A stretch of DNA of 64,000 nt from CAZLMW01 sp964560875 (GCA_964560875.1 CAZLMW010000022.1:14924-78923), one strand, 5' to 3'; positions 16,534-25,471 are shown, counted from the first letter of the stretch. Notes: a model not told the origin generated them from the sequence alone. Program-made: numbers and translations.

Positions 16534-17457
16534 ATGATCCAAGAACTCGCCTACCTGGCGTTTGAGGTCGCCGATATCGACGCCTGGCGCCGTTTTTGTG
16601 GCGGTGTGCTCGGGTTGATGCTCGTCGAAGACTCGGGCGATGCGTTTGTCGGTCGGATGGACGGCCGTGCCGCGCGCTTTTTCGTCTCCGAGGGACCCGC
16701 CGATGATCTCGTCGCGGTCGGTTGGCAGGTCGACTCGCCAATCGCGCTCGACGGGGTCGGCAACAAGCTCGAACACGCCGGGTTTGCCGTCGAACATGGC
16801 GACGCCGAGGCCGCCGCATCGCGCAAAGTCAGCCAGCTCATCCGCGCCACAGATCCCGCCGGCACACCGCTCGAATTCGTGCTCGATCCGGCCAACAGCG
16901 ACGTACCATTCGCCTCCGACCTTGTCCCCGGCGGCTTCGTGACCGATGACATGGGCCTTGGCCACCTCGTGGTTTCGGCACCTGACCGTGAGGCATCCGC
17001 GCGTTTTTACAGCGACCTGCTCGGCTTTCGGCTCTCCGACCACATCCGCTGCACCTTCTTCGGCTTCCCGGTCGACCTCGCCTTCTGGCACATCAACGGC
17101 CGCCACCACTCGCTCGCGTTTGGCGGTCCGACTGAAAAGAAGCTGCATCACTTCATGGTCGAGGCCCGCGACTTCGACGAGGTCGGCAAGGCTTTCGATC
17201 GCACGCTCAAGGCGCGACTGCCCCTCGCCAACGCGCTTGGCCGCCATCCCAATGACCGCATGTTCAGCTTCTACGCGCACGCGCCGTCCGGTTTTCAGTT
17301 CGAATTCGGCTGGGGCGGGCGCGTGATCGACGACGCGAGCTGGGAACCCACCGAGTACGACCAGATCAGCGAGTGGGGCCACAACCCGCCCGCCCTGATC
17401 GGCAAGCGCGCGGCTCCACCACCGGGTATGCCGCCCAAACGCGCCCCCAAGGCATGA
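16534..17457 (+). CDS. hsaC: 3,4-DHSA extradiol dioxygenase, HsaC-like
   Basis: Fe(II) extradiol dioxygenase (vicinal oxygen chelate superfamily) that meta-cleaves the steroid ring A catechol. The 307 residues form two modules; the second carries the iron ligands H144 (GLGHLVVS), H192 (NGRHHSLAFG) and E257 (PSGFQFEFGW), all in place. The C-terminal tail EYDQISEWGHNPP resembles HsaC/BphC enzymes for bulky substrates. The ATG at 16534 has only a weak ribosome site; the frame is open upstream but that part overlaps hsaA and looks unlike protein. 15 bp before hsaD. Confidence 0.9.
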   Translation: MIQELAYLAFEVADIDAWRRFCGGVLGLMLVEDSGDAFVGRMDGRAARFFVSEGPADDLVAVGWQVDSPIALDGVGNKLEHAGFAVEHGDAEAAASRKVSQLIRATDPAGTPLEFVLDPANSDVPFASDLVPGGFVTDDMGLGHLVVSAPDREASARFYSDLLGFRLSDHIRCTFFGFPVDLAFWHINGRHHSLAFGGPTEKKLHHFMVEARDFDEVGKAFDRTLKARLPLANALGRHPNDRMFSFYAHAPSGFQFEFGWGGRVIDDASWEPTEYDQISEWGHNPPALIGKRAAPPPGMPPKRAPKA

Positions 17458-17472
17458 ACCGCAGGAGTCAAC

Positions 17473-18324
17473 GTGACTGATCCAACCGGTTTTCCGGTGC
17501 TCCATGCCGAGCTGGGCGACGAGCTGAAGATGGCCTATCGCGACGGCGGTCCGCGCTTCGATGGCAGCGGTGACGGACCTGTCGTGGTCTTCGTGCACGG
17601 CAGCGGACCGGGCGCATCGGGGCACAGCAACTTCAAGCTCAACTACCCGGTGTTCGCCCAAGCCGGCATCCGCGTCATCGTCCCCGACGCGATCGGCTAC
17701 GGCGACAGCAGCAAACCCGAAGACGCCGAATACACGCTGAGCTACCTGGTCGAGAAGCTGGGCAGGCTGCTCGATGTCCTCGCGATCGATCGCTGTGTGC
17801 TCGTCGGCAACTCCCTCGGCGGCGCGATGAGCATCCAGTACGCGCTCGACCACCGTGAACGCGTCGCAAAGCTCGTCCTGATGGCGCCCGGAGGCCTCGA
17901 AGAGCGCGACGTTTTTATGAAGATGCGCGGTATTCGGCGGATGTTGCGCTGCATTTTCGACCCCGGCGGCATCACGATCGAGTCGATGCGCAAGGTCTTC
18001 GAGCTGCAGCTTTTCGACTCCAGTCTGCTGACCGAAGCCACCCTCCAGGAGCGGTTGGATGTGGCGATGAGCCAGCCCAGGGTCGTGTTTTCGACAAGTC
18101 GCGTGCCCAACCTCGCCGGCCGTCTCGCCGAGCTTTCCTGCCCGATCTTCTGCTTGTGGGGCATGGACGACCAGTTCTGCCCGCCGTCGGGGGCCCGTCG
18201 CATCGGCGATGCCTGCAAGAACACAAAGGTGCTCACGCTCAGCGAATGTGGTCACTGGGTCATGGTCGAGCACCGCGACCTGTTCAATCGGCTCGCCGTG
18301 GACTTCATCAAGGGTTCCCTTTGA
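17473..18324 (+). CDS. hsaD: 4,9-DSHA hydrolase, HsaD-like (alpha/beta hydrolase)
   Basis: Meta-cleavage product hydrolase that cuts the C-C bond of 4,9-DSHA, yielding a C6 dienoate (2-hydroxyhexa-2,4-dienoate) and the CD-ring propanoate. Alpha/beta hydrolase of 283 residues with oxyanion loop VHGSGPGASG, nucleophile S114 (VGNSLGGAM), D233 (WGMDDQF) and H261 (ECGHWVMVEH), a full triad. GTG start with AGGAG seven bases upstream. Fits between hsaC and hsaE in the order used by other steroid and biphenyl meta-pathways. Confidence 0.92.
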   Translation: MTDPTGFPVLHAELGDELKMAYRDGGPRFDGSGDGPVVVFVHGSGPGASGHSNFKLNYPVFAQAGIRVIVPDAIGYGDSSKPEDAEYTLSYLVEKLGRLLDVLAIDRCVLVGNSLGGAMSIQYALDHRERVAKLVLMAPGGLEERDVFMKMRGIRRMLRCIFDPGGITIESMRKVFELQLFDSSLLTEATLQERLDVAMSQPRVVFSTSRVPNLAGRLAELSCPIFCLWGMDDQFCPPSGARRIGDACKNTKVLTLSECGHWVMVEHRDLFNRLAVDFIKGSL

Positions 18325-18341
18325 ACCACAGCGCGTTGTAG

Positions 18342-19133
18342 ATGGCGGACATGACTCCCGAACAAATCCAGGCGGCGGGCGACGAGCTCTACGACTGCCT
18401 GCGTAATAAAACGACCGTGGCGCCCCTCACTGAACGCTACGAAAACATCACGATCGACGACGCGTATCACGTCTCGCGCCGCATCTTTGAGCGACGTTTA
18501 GCCGACGGTGAGGCGCTCGTCGGCAAGAAGATCGGCGTCACCGGCCGGCCTGTGCAGGACATGCTCGATGTTCGCCAGCCCGATTTTGGCTACCTGACCG
18601 ACGCGATGCGCACCGGCGTCGACATGCCGATTTCAGAGCATCTCATCCAACCGCGCGCAGAGGGCGAACTCGCGTTTGTGCTCAAGGATGACCTGCAGGG
18701 TCCGGGTGTGACCGGCGCTGATGTGCTCGCTGCGACCGACAAGGTGTACGCGTGTTTCGAGGTCGTGGATTCGCGCGTCGACAACTGGCGCATCCGCATC
18801 GAGGACACGGTCGCGGACAACGCCAGCAGCGGTCTGTTCGTGATCGGCGAAAGCGGCGTCGGGCCCTATGACTGCGACCTGACGAGCTGCTCGATGCGCG
18901 TGTTCAAGAACGGCGAGCTGCTTAGCACCGGGCTTGGAACGGCGTCGAACATCGGCTCGCCGCAAGGCTGTGTTGCATGGCTGGCCAATACGCTCGGCGA
19001 ATTCGGCATCCCCCTGCGCGCTGGCGAGGTGATCTTGTCCGGCTCGCTGGTGCCGCTCGAGCCCGTCGAGGCCGGTGACGTCATGCGCTGCGAGATCGGC
19101 GGCGTGGGCTCGGTGGACGTGCGTTTTGTCTAG
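18342..19133 (+). CDS. hsaE: 2-hydroxydienoate hydratase, HsaE-like
   Basis: Metal-dependent hydratase of the 2-keto-4-pentenoate hydratase/FAH superfamily. It adds water to 2-hydroxyhexa-2,4-dienoate to give 4-hydroxy-2-oxohexanoate. It has 263 residues with GKKIGVTGRPVQDM, the metal-site region RAEGELAFVLKDDL (E-x-E type), and TGLGTASNIGSPQGCVAWLANTL. Starts at ATG 18342 or, nine bases on, ATG 18351; no good ribosome site is visible, suggesting coupling to hsaD 17 bp upstream. Followed by hsaG and hsaF, the next two pathway steps. Confidence 0.9.
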   Translation: MADMTPEQIQAAGDELYDCLRNKTTVAPLTERYENITIDDAYHVSRRIFERRLADGEALVGKKIGVTGRPVQDMLDVRQPDFGYLTDAMRTGVDMPISEHLIQPRAEGELAFVLKDDLQGPGVTGADVLAATDKVYACFEVVDSRVDNWRIRIEDTVADNASSGLFVIGESGVGPYDCDLTSCSMRVFKNGELLSTGLGTASNIGSPQGCVAWLANTLGEFGIPLRAGEVILSGSLVPLEPVEAGDVMRCEIGGVGSVDVRFV

Positions 19134-19202
19134 CAATCGCCGGATCTTGGCGACCAGTTCCCCGACCGCGATGGGCGACAATTTCGAAGAGAGGACAACC
19201 AC

Positions 19203-20081
19203 ATGGGCAAGATAAAGGCGGCGATCATCGGGCCGGGCAATATCGGCACCGATCTGCTGCTCAAGGCGCTGCGCAGCGACGTGATCGAGCCGGTGTGGAG
19301 CGTCGGCATCTACGAAAACAGCGAGGGCTTGCGCATCGCCCGCGAGCACGGCGTGAAGACGACCCACGCGGGCATCGACGGCCTCCTGCCTCATATCGCT
19401 GCAGACGACATCAAGATCGCGTTCGACGCCACCAGCGCGAAGGTCCACCTGGCCAACGATCGCAAGCTTGCCGAGCTCGGTGTGACCGTCGTCGACCTCA
19501 CCCCTGCCGCGATCGGACCGTACTGTGTGCCGCCGGTCAACCTCAAAGCTGCTGTCGCCGAGGGGGCGCGCAACCTGAACATGGTCAGCTGCGGAGGCCA
19601 GGCGACGATCCCCATCGTGGCGGCCGTCAGTCGCGTACAAGCCGTCGATTACGCCGAGATCGTCGCGACCGTCGCCAGCCGCAGCATCGGCCCGGGCACC
19701 CGCAACAACATCGACGAGTTCACCCGGACCACACGCGCCGGTGTCGAAGCGGTCGGCGGTGCCATGAAAGGCAAGGCGATCATCGTCATCAACCCCGCCG
19801 AACCGCCGCTCATCATGCGCGACACGATCCACTGCCTGACCGCTGACGAACCCGACCAGGAAGCCATCACAGCGTCGATCCACGCGATGATCGAAGAGGT
19901 CCAACGCTACGTCCCCGGCTACCGGCTCAAGAATGGCCCCGTGTTCGATGGCAAGCGCGTCTCGACGTTCCTCGAGGTGGCCGGCGCGGGCGACTTTCTG
20001 CCCGAATACGCGGGCAACCTGGACATCATGACGGCCGCTGCCTTGCGCACCGGCGAGCTTCTCGCGATGGAGATGGCATGA
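19203..20081 (+). CDS. hsaG: acylating aldehyde dehydrogenase, HsaG-like
   Basis: CoA-acylating aldehyde dehydrogenase (acetaldehyde dehydrogenase, MhpF/BphJ class) that converts the aldehyde released by HsaF (propanal in the steroid route) to acyl-CoA with NAD. 292 residues; NAD-binding GPGNIGTDLL near the N-terminus, catalytic C130 in MVSCGGQATIPIV, and GTRNNIDEFTRTT. The ATG start is preceded by GAGAGGA. The stop overlaps the hsaF start (ATGA), as is usual for this channelling pair, which forms a complex. Confidence 0.93.
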   Translation: MGKIKAAIIGPGNIGTDLLLKALRSDVIEPVWSVGIYENSEGLRIAREHGVKTTHAGIDGLLPHIAADDIKIAFDATSAKVHLANDRKLAELGVTVVDLTPAAIGPYCVPPVNLKAAVAEGARNLNMVSCGGQATIPIVAAVSRVQAVDYAEIVATVASRSIGPGTRNNIDEFTRTTRAGVEAVGGAMKGKAIIVINPAEPPLIMRDTIHCLTADEPDQEAITASIHAMIEEVQRYVPGYRLKNGPVFDGKRVSTFLEVAGAGDFLPEYAGNLDIMTAAALRTGELLAMEMA

Positions 20082-21127
20082 GCATTCAAGGACGCAAAGT
20101 CATCGTGCACGAGATGGCGCTGCGCGACGGGATGCACCCCAAGCGCCACCAGATCACGACCGACGAGATGGTGCGGGTGGCCGAAGCGCTCGACGCCGCT
20201 GGGATGCCGCTCATCGAGGTGACGCACGGCGACGGGTTGGCGGGTTCGTCGATCAACTACGGGTTTGGCCTGCACACCGACGAGGAGTACCTGCGCGCGG
20301 TCTGCCCACGCATGAAGAACGCGACGATTTCGGCGCTGACGTTGCCCGGGATCGGCACCGTTGACGACCTCAAGATGGCGGTCGACGCCGGCGTTGGCTG
20401 TTTGCGCGTGGCGACCCATTGCACCGAGGCCGATGTATCCGTTCAGCACATCGCGATGTCGCGCGACCTTGGCGTCGACACGGTTGGCTTCCTGATGATG
20501 GCGCACATGGCTTCGCCCGAGGAGCTGCTGCGACAGGCCAGGATCATGGAAGATTTCGGCGCGCATTGTGTGTACTGCACCGACTCCGCTGGCTTCTTGC
20601 TGCCCGACGGCGTGACGGCGCGAATTACCGCGTTGCGCGAGGGCCTACGCCCCCAAACCGAGGTCGGATTCCACGGCCATCACAACCTCGCCATGGGCGT
20701 GGCCAACTCACTCGCCGCTGTCCAAGCCGGCGCGGTGCGGATCGATACCGCGTGCGCGGGGCTGGGTGCGGGTGCCGGAAACACCCCGACCGAGGTGATG
20801 ATCGCCGTCCTCAACCGCCTTGGTGCCGATACAGGCATCGACCTGTACGGCGTGCAGGACGTCGCCGAGGATCTCGTCTACCCGATGATGGACGTGCCGG
20901 TTCGCATCGATCGCGACGCGCTCGTGCTCGGTTACGCCGGCGTCTACTCGTCGTTTCTGCTGTTCGCCAAGCGGGCCGCTGACAAATATGGCCTCTCCAG
21001 TCGCGACATCCTCGTCGAGGCGGGGCGTCGCAAGACGGTCGGCGGCCAGGAAGACATGATCGAAGATATCGCCCTGGACATGCGCGCGGCGCTCGATGCG
21101 GGAACCGGCGCGGGGAGTGCAGCATGA
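20078..21127 (+). CDS. hsaF: 4-hydroxy-2-oxo-acid aldolase, HsaF-like
   Basis: Class II, divalent-metal aldolase of the DmpG/BphI family, cleaving 4-hydroxy-2-oxohexanoate to pyruvate and propanal. 349 residues; catalytic region ALRDGMHPKRHQ near the start, metal ligands in GFHGHHNLAMG (HxH), and the DRE-TIM barrel followed by the C-terminal communication domain. Overlaps hsaG upstream and the ferredoxin gene downstream by four bases each, indicating translational coupling. Confidence 0.93.
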   Translation: MSIQGRKVIVHEMALRDGMHPKRHQITTDEMVRVAEALDAAGMPLIEVTHGDGLAGSSINYGFGLHTDEEYLRAVCPRMKNATISALTLPGIGTVDDLKMAVDAGVGCLRVATHCTEADVSVQHIAMSRDLGVDTVGFLMMAHMASPEELLRQARIMEDFGAHCVYCTDSAGFLLPDGVTARITALREGLRPQTEVGFHGHHNLAMGVANSLAAVQAGAVRIDTACAGLGAGAGNTPTEVMIAVLNRLGADTGIDLYGVQDVAEDLVYPMMDVPVRIDRDALVLGYAGVYSSFLLFAKRAADKYGLSSRDILVEAGRRKTVGGQEDMIEDIALDMRAALDAGTGAGSAA

Positions 21128-21318
21128 AGATTGCGGTCGACTACGAGCTCTGCGAAGCCAATATGGTGTGCATGGATTGCTGCCCGGAGGTCTTCTTCGT
21201 TGACGACAAGGACGAATTGCACGTCTACGAAGACAAGATCACCGAGGCGCTGACCGAGAAGTTGGAAGCCGCGGTGAGGCGCTGTCCACGGCAGGCGCTC
21301 GAGCTGCACAAGGGCTGA
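21124..21318 (+). CDS. small ferredoxin, probably [3Fe-4S] type
   Basis: A 64-residue cytoplasmic electron carrier like the FdxD/P450-associated ferredoxins. Cluster ligands are C10-x5-C16 and C54-P. Position 13, a Cys in [4Fe-4S] versions, is Asn, so a [3Fe-4S] cluster or a non-Cys ligand is likely. Two extra cysteines (C19, C20) are unusual. The start overlaps the hsaF stop (ATGA), making it the last gene of the plus-strand operon. No cytochrome P450 or KshB reductase lies in the window, so it may serve the KshA-like oxygenase or a P450 encoded elsewhere. Confidence 0.85.
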   Translation: MKIAVDYELCEANMVCMDCCPEVFFVDDKDELHVYEDKITEALTEKLEAAVRRCPRQALELHKG

Positions 21319-21370
21319 CCTTTCCGGGGACCTGCGATCGCGCGCGGGCCTTGCTTGAGCTATCTGTGGC

Positions 21371-23422
21371 TCATTTGCGCTTGCGGTGGCGTCTTCGTCG
21401 CTTCTTCTTCTTGCGGACCGTGGGCTCGCCGGCGGCTTTTTTCGGCTTCTTCCAACCCAACGGCGGCGGCGGGATCAAGCTGGCGATCGACTCGGCGGTG
21501 CGCGGGCCTTTGTAGAGCTGGCCGTTGACGAAGATCGTCGGTGTGCCCTTGACCTTGGCGTTCACCGCCTGCCGCACATCGCCCGTGACGGCGTCCGAAG
21601 CACGGCTGGACCGCGCGTAGCGGGCGGCTCGGCGGACATTGAGGCCGGCGTCGTTGGCGACACTTCGGAATTTCTCGCGCAACCGCGCCGCCCGTTTTTT
21701 CGAAGAGCGCTGATGAGGAACGCGGAAGGTCCCGTGGGCGTGAGCGGCCTTGAGGAACGCGGCGAACTTGCCCTGGTTGTGCGCGGCTTCTGCCCAACGG
21801 GCCGCGGGACAGGCCGCAGGGTGCATGTCGATGCTGACCTTGGCGTTGCATGTGCTCGACAGCGGGTAGCTCAGCAGGGCGATCTTCACATCGGGACGCA
21901 GGCTGACCAGGTCGTCGAGGTGGGGCGCGAGGCGCAGACAGAACGGGCACGCGAGCTCGTAAAACACGACCACGGCGGCTTGCTTGGCGGCGGCGTTGCC
22001 GAGAAACGGCCGACCAGCGGTCTGGAACGTGACCTTGGGACCGTTCAACGACGGGCCGACGACGGCTGAGCGCGCTCTCTTTTGCAAGACACCGTGCAGG
22101 TTGGCGCGGTTGGTCATGTGCGCCTTGATCATGCCGCGGGCGATGGCAAGCTCTTCTTTGACCACCGCTTCGAACGTGGAAAACGGCATCGCGCCACCGA
22201 TCTTGCGGCCGTTCACGAAGGAATTGGGCGTCCCACGCACGCCGGCCATACGCACGTCGGCCTGGTGTTGGGCGAGGGCTGCGGTCGCGGACGAGCTGTC
22301 CAGGCAGCGCGAAAGGCGCTTGAGGTTAAGGCCGAGTTTGGCGGCGCGCGCGATGATCTGGGCGCGTTTGAGGGAGCGTTGGTTGGCGAACAGGTCGTTG
22401 TGCATCGCCGCGAACTTGCCCTGTTTCTGGGCGCAGATTGCCGACTTGGCGGCGAGCTTGGCGTTGCGGTGAAAAGACAGCGGGTAGTGCTTGATGCGCA
22501 CCTGGAGATCGGCGCCGTAGCGGTCGACCAGCGCGGCCAACGTCGGCTCGACCCGGCGGCAGAACGGACACTCGTAGTCGGTGAACACAACCACCGTCAC
22601 CAGTGGATTCTTGCCGCCGAAGACGCCGTCGGTCTGCCGATGCTGCAGGCGCCAACGGGTCTTTGAGATCGCGCGTCTCGCACGGCGCGGGGCTGGTTTG
22701 GGCAGCGGTGGCCGTTCGAGGTCGATCATGTGCTTGATGTACGTCGTCGCGATCGCGGCGTTGTTGCGGCGCACCCGGTCGGCGTGCAGCGCGTCACCTT
22801 CGAGTCCGGTGCTGACCGCGTGTTGGCAGGAGGCGAGCTCGTCGTCGATCAACGTGCGGAACTTGGCCACAGGGTGGGCGCCTGAGAGCTTGCGACCATT
22901 GATGAGAAAGCCGGGTGTGCCGGTCATGCGCAGCGCGGCGGCGAGGCCCCGATCGCGCTCAATCCGGTCCGTGATGGCCATGCTCGCCATGTCCCTGGCG
23001 AAGCGTTGCACGTTCAGGCCAAGCTCGCGCGCCCACTTCAGGTACGCGGCGCGACGCAGCTGGTTCTGGTTGGCCATCATCTTGTCGTGCATCGGCCAAA
23101 AAGCGCCTTGCCGATGGGCTGCAAGGCCGGCACGGGCGGCGGGCGCGGCTTGCTTGTGAAAGGACAGCGGCTGGTTGACGAAGATGAAGCGGACGTCGGC
23201 GGGATACTCGCGGCTGAGCTGGTGAACGGTCGGCGCAGCGCGCTTGCAAAAGGGGCACTGGAAGTCGCTGAAGATGACGATGGTCACCTTCGCGTCGGCG
23301 GGTCCGAGGGTCGGATAGATGCCGGCCTGGCCTTGCGCCGATGCCGCGCCGGGCGCCGCCATGATGGCCAATGCTGCGATGATCGAGGCGCAGACAAGCG
23401 CGGTTTGAGTGGAAGCGGTCAT
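21371..23422 (-). CDS. triple DsbA-like thioredoxin-fold protein, exported
   Basis: A 683-residue protein with an N-terminal signal peptide (cleavage after about AASAQ) and three consecutive DsbA/Thioredoxin_4-like domains. Their active sites are C56PFC59, C285PFC288 and C492PFC495, and each has its own cis-Pro loop (GTPGFL, GTPNSF, GTPTIF). It ends in a strongly basic tail (KKKKRRRRHRKRK). Start ATG 23422 has GAGG upstream. It should act on envelope disulfides. The window encodes many Cys-rich secreted proteins that could be clients, but that is inference. It follows the thiolase gene by 46 bp on the same strand although it has no obvious steroid role. Confidence 0.85.
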   Translation of the reverse strand: MTASTQTALVCASIIAALAIMAAPGAASAQGQAGIYPTLGPADAKVTIVIFSDFQCPFCKRAAPTVHQLSREYPADVRFIFVNQPLSFHKQAAPAARAGLAAHRQGAFWPMHDKMMANQNQLRRAAYLKWARELGLNVQRFARDMASMAITDRIERDRGLAAALRMTGTPGFLINGRKLSGAHPVAKFRTLIDDELASCQHAVSTGLEGDALHADRVRRNNAAIATTYIKHMIDLERPPLPKPAPRRARRAISKTRWRLQHRQTDGVFGGKNPLVTVVVFTDYECPFCRRVEPTLAALVDRYGADLQVRIKHYPLSFHRNAKLAAKSAICAQKQGKFAAMHNDLFANQRSLKRAQIIARAAKLGLNLKRLSRCLDSSSATAALAQHQADVRMAGVRGTPNSFVNGRKIGGAMPFSTFEAVVKEELAIARGMIKAHMTNRANLHGVLQKRARSAVVGPSLNGPKVTFQTAGRPFLGNAAAKQAAVVVFYELACPFCLRLAPHLDDLVSLRPDVKIALLSYPLSSTCNAKVSIDMHPAACPAARWAEAAHNQGKFAAFLKAAHAHGTFRVPHQRSSKKRAARLREKFRSVANDAGLNVRRAARYARSSRASDAVTGDVRQAVNAKVKGTPTIFVNGQLYKGPRTAESIASLIPPPPLGWKKPKKAAGEPTVRKKKKRRRRHRKRK

Positions 23423-23468
23423 CGGGACGTCCTCGGAACGGATTGAGGAGCGAGACGTCCGCCGTGGG

Positions 23469-24620
23469 TCACAGTCTTTCGATGATTGTGACGTTGGCCT
23501 GGCCGCCGCCCTCGCACATGGTTTGAAGCCCATAACGCCCGCCGCGTCGCCGCAATTCGTGGACCATTGTGGTCATCAAGCGCGCGCCGGTTGCTCCGAG
23601 CGGGTGGCCCAGGGCGATGGCGCCGCCGTTGACGTTGACGCGTTGCAGGTCTGCGTCCAGTTCTTTGGCCCACGCCAGCACGACCGACGCGAACGCCTCG
23701 TTGATCTCGACGATGTCGATGTCGTGCAGCGTCAGACCTGTTTTTTCGAGCGCGCGACGTGTTGCGGCAATGGGGGCGGTGAGCATCCAGACCGGGTCGG
23801 CCGCGCGCACGCTCAGGTGGTGGATGCGCGCGATCGGCGTGAGGTTGTGCGTCTTGACCGCCTCTTCCGACGCGATGAGCAAGGCCGCGGCGCCGTCGGA
23901 GATTTGGCTGCTCACCGCTGCGGTGACGCTGCCTCCGGGCATGATCGTGCGCAGGCCGGCCATCTTCTCGAGCGTGGTGCCGCGGCGCGGGCCTTCGTCA
24001 TGTTCGACATCGCCCAGCGGCGCGATCTCGCCAGCGAAGTGACCGTTGTCGATCGCTGCGATGGCGCGCTCGTGGCTGGTCAGGGCGAACGCTTCCATGT
24101 CTTGGCGGCTGCAGCCCCACTTGTGGGCGATCGTCTCGGCGGACTTGAATTGTGACAGGGGCTCTGCGCCGTAGCGGTCGACCCAGCCCGGGCTGGTCGT
24201 GAAGGGGTCGCTGTGGCCGAGGTCGCTGGCGCAGATCATGGCGGAAGCGATGGGGATCTGCGACATGTTCTGGACGCCGCCTGCGATGACGAGGTCCTGC
24301 GTGCCCGACATGACGGCCTGGGCGGCGAAGTGCACGGCTTGTTGGCTGCTGCCGCATTGCCGGTCGATCGTCACGCCCGGCACGTGTTCGGGGCCGCCTG
24401 CGACGAGCCAGCAGGTCCGCGCGATGTCGCCGGCCTGCGGTCCGATGGTGTCGACGCAGCCGAAGATAACGTCGTCGATGGCCCCAGGGTCCACGCCGGT
24501 TCGGTCGAGGAGCGCGCGGATTGGGTGGGCGCCGAGGTCGGCGGGGTGGACGGCGGCGAGGCCTCCGCGGCGGCGGCCAACGGGGCTTCGAACGGCGTCG
24601 ACGATGTAGGCCTGGGGCAT
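23469..24620 (-). CDS. fadA6: thiolase, FadA6-like (steroid CD-ring degradation)
   Basis: Acetyl-CoA C-acyltransferase of 383 residues. Catalytic residues are present: C89 in VTIDRQCGSSQQA, H339 in GHPLGATGAR and C369 in MCEGGGQANVTIIERL. Long stretches (PEHVPGVTIDRQCGSSQQA, VQNMSQIPI, ARIHHLSVRAADPV, VEINEAFA) match remembered mycobacterial FadA6, a KstR2-regulon thiolase for HIP (CD-ring) breakdown, better than general FadA. 33 bp after the short acyl-CoA dehydrogenase. Together with FadE31/32-like genes it suggests that this host carries CD-ring as well as AB-ring steps. Confidence 0.85.
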   Translation of the reverse strand: MPQAYIVDAVRSPVGRRRGGLAAVHPADLGAHPIRALLDRTGVDPGAIDDVIFGCVDTIGPQAGDIARTCWLVAGGPEHVPGVTIDRQCGSSQQAVHFAAQAVMSGTQDLVIAGGVQNMSQIPIASAMICASDLGHSDPFTTSPGWVDRYGAEPLSQFKSAETIAHKWGCSRQDMEAFALTSHERAIAAIDNGHFAGEIAPLGDVEHDEGPRRGTTLEKMAGLRTIMPGGSVTAAVSSQISDGAAALLIASEEAVKTHNLTPIARIHHLSVRAADPVWMLTAPIAATRRALEKTGLTLHDIDIVEINEAFASVVLAWAKELDADLQRVNVNGGAIALGHPLGATGARLMTTMVHELRRRGGRYGLQTMCEGGGQANVTIIERL

Positions 24621-24652
24621 AGCGGGCTCCGTTGTTCAGGATTCGAATCTTT

Positions 24653-25471
24653 TCAGACGTTCGAAACGAGTCCGAGCAGCCGCGCGAGGCGACGGCGGTG
24701 GAAGGCTTCATCGCCGAAACTGGCCGCGAGCTTCCACGCGCGTTTCATGAACAGCTGCAGGTCGTATTCGTGGGCGTAACCCATCGCTCCGTGGCATTGC
24801 AGCGACTTGCGGGCAGCGATCCGAGCGGCCCGTGTGGCGTGGTGCTTGGCCATCGACGCGGCGGCAGCGGCTTCGGTCGGGTCGTTGTCGAGGCACCATG
24901 CGGCACGCCAGACGAGCGGGGTCGCGAATTCCAGGGCGAGCCGCGCGTCGACGAGGTGATGCTGGACGGCCTGGAAGCTGCCGATGGGGCGTCCGAATTG
25001 TTCGCGGGCGGACACATGCGTTACGGCCATGTCGAGCATACGGCGTGCCAGTCCGCACAGGAACGCAGCGGTTGCGGTTGCGCCGCGGTTCAGTTCGTCG
25101 TCTTCCGCTTCATTATTGTCGTCCGCCTCATTATTGTCGTCCGCTTCATCATCGTCGTCCGCTTCATCACCGGCGTCGCCAAGCGGGATGTCCACGCCGA
25201 CCTCCCGGATCCATGGGCCGGAAGCGCCGGCATAGCCCAATTCGTCCAGCACGATGGCCGATTCGAGCAGGCCCAGCCCCAAACCGCCGGCGGCTTCGGG
25301 GTGCGCGAGGGTGAGCACGCCGAGTCCGTCGAGCTCTTCACGCAGCCCGGCTACCTCGACCTCGCATGTCGGTCCGGCGGCGCGAACCGCGTCGGCTGTG
25401 CAACGATCGGCGAGCATCGACGCCAACACTTCGCGCAGGCCTTGTTGCTCTTCTGTGAACGCGAAATGCAT
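24653..25471 (-). CDS. short acyl-CoA dehydrogenase subunit, FadE32-like, with acidic insert
   Basis: A 272-residue acyl-CoA-dehydrogenase-fold protein lacking the middle beta-domain, like the beta subunits of steroid alpha2beta2 dehydrogenases. It has an N-terminal helical part (FAFTEEQQGLREVLASML), then GWIRE-type residues. In place of the beta-domain is an acidic repeat of EADDNN units. The C-terminal helices follow (SAREQFGRPIGSFQAVQHH, LQCHGAMGYAHEYDLQLFMKR). Starts at ATG 25471, 36 bp after the FadE31-like gene, its presumed partner. The acidic insert is encoded by 18-bp repeats and looks like a recent expansion in a flexible linker. Confidence 0.75.
   Translation of the reverse strand: MHFAFTEEQQGLREVLASMLADRCTADAVRAAGPTCEVEVAGLREELDGLGVLTLAHPEAAGGLGLGLLESAIVLDELGYAGASGPWIREVGVDIPLGDAGDEADDDDEADDNNEADDNNEAEDDELNRGATATAAFLCGLARRMLDMAVTHVSAREQFGRPIGSFQAVQHHLVDARLALEFATPLVWRAAWCLDNDPTEAAAAASMAKHHATRAARIAARKSLQCHGAMGYAHEYDLQLFMKRAWKLAASFGDEAFHRRRLARLLGLVSNV
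25102..25168. repeat. 18-bp repeat coding EADD(N/D)(N/D) units
   Basis: Roughly four copies of an 18-bp unit (tccgcttcattattgtcg on the plus strand, with variants). On the minus strand they encode EADDDDEADDNNEADDNN. The array sits where the beta-domain of a full acyl-CoA dehydrogenase would be. Confidence 0.85.

Noticed and set aside
16453..18273. 606-codon minus-strand frame across hsaC and hsaD
   Set aside because: Antisense to two enzymes with complete catalytic residues; no protein motifs of its own.
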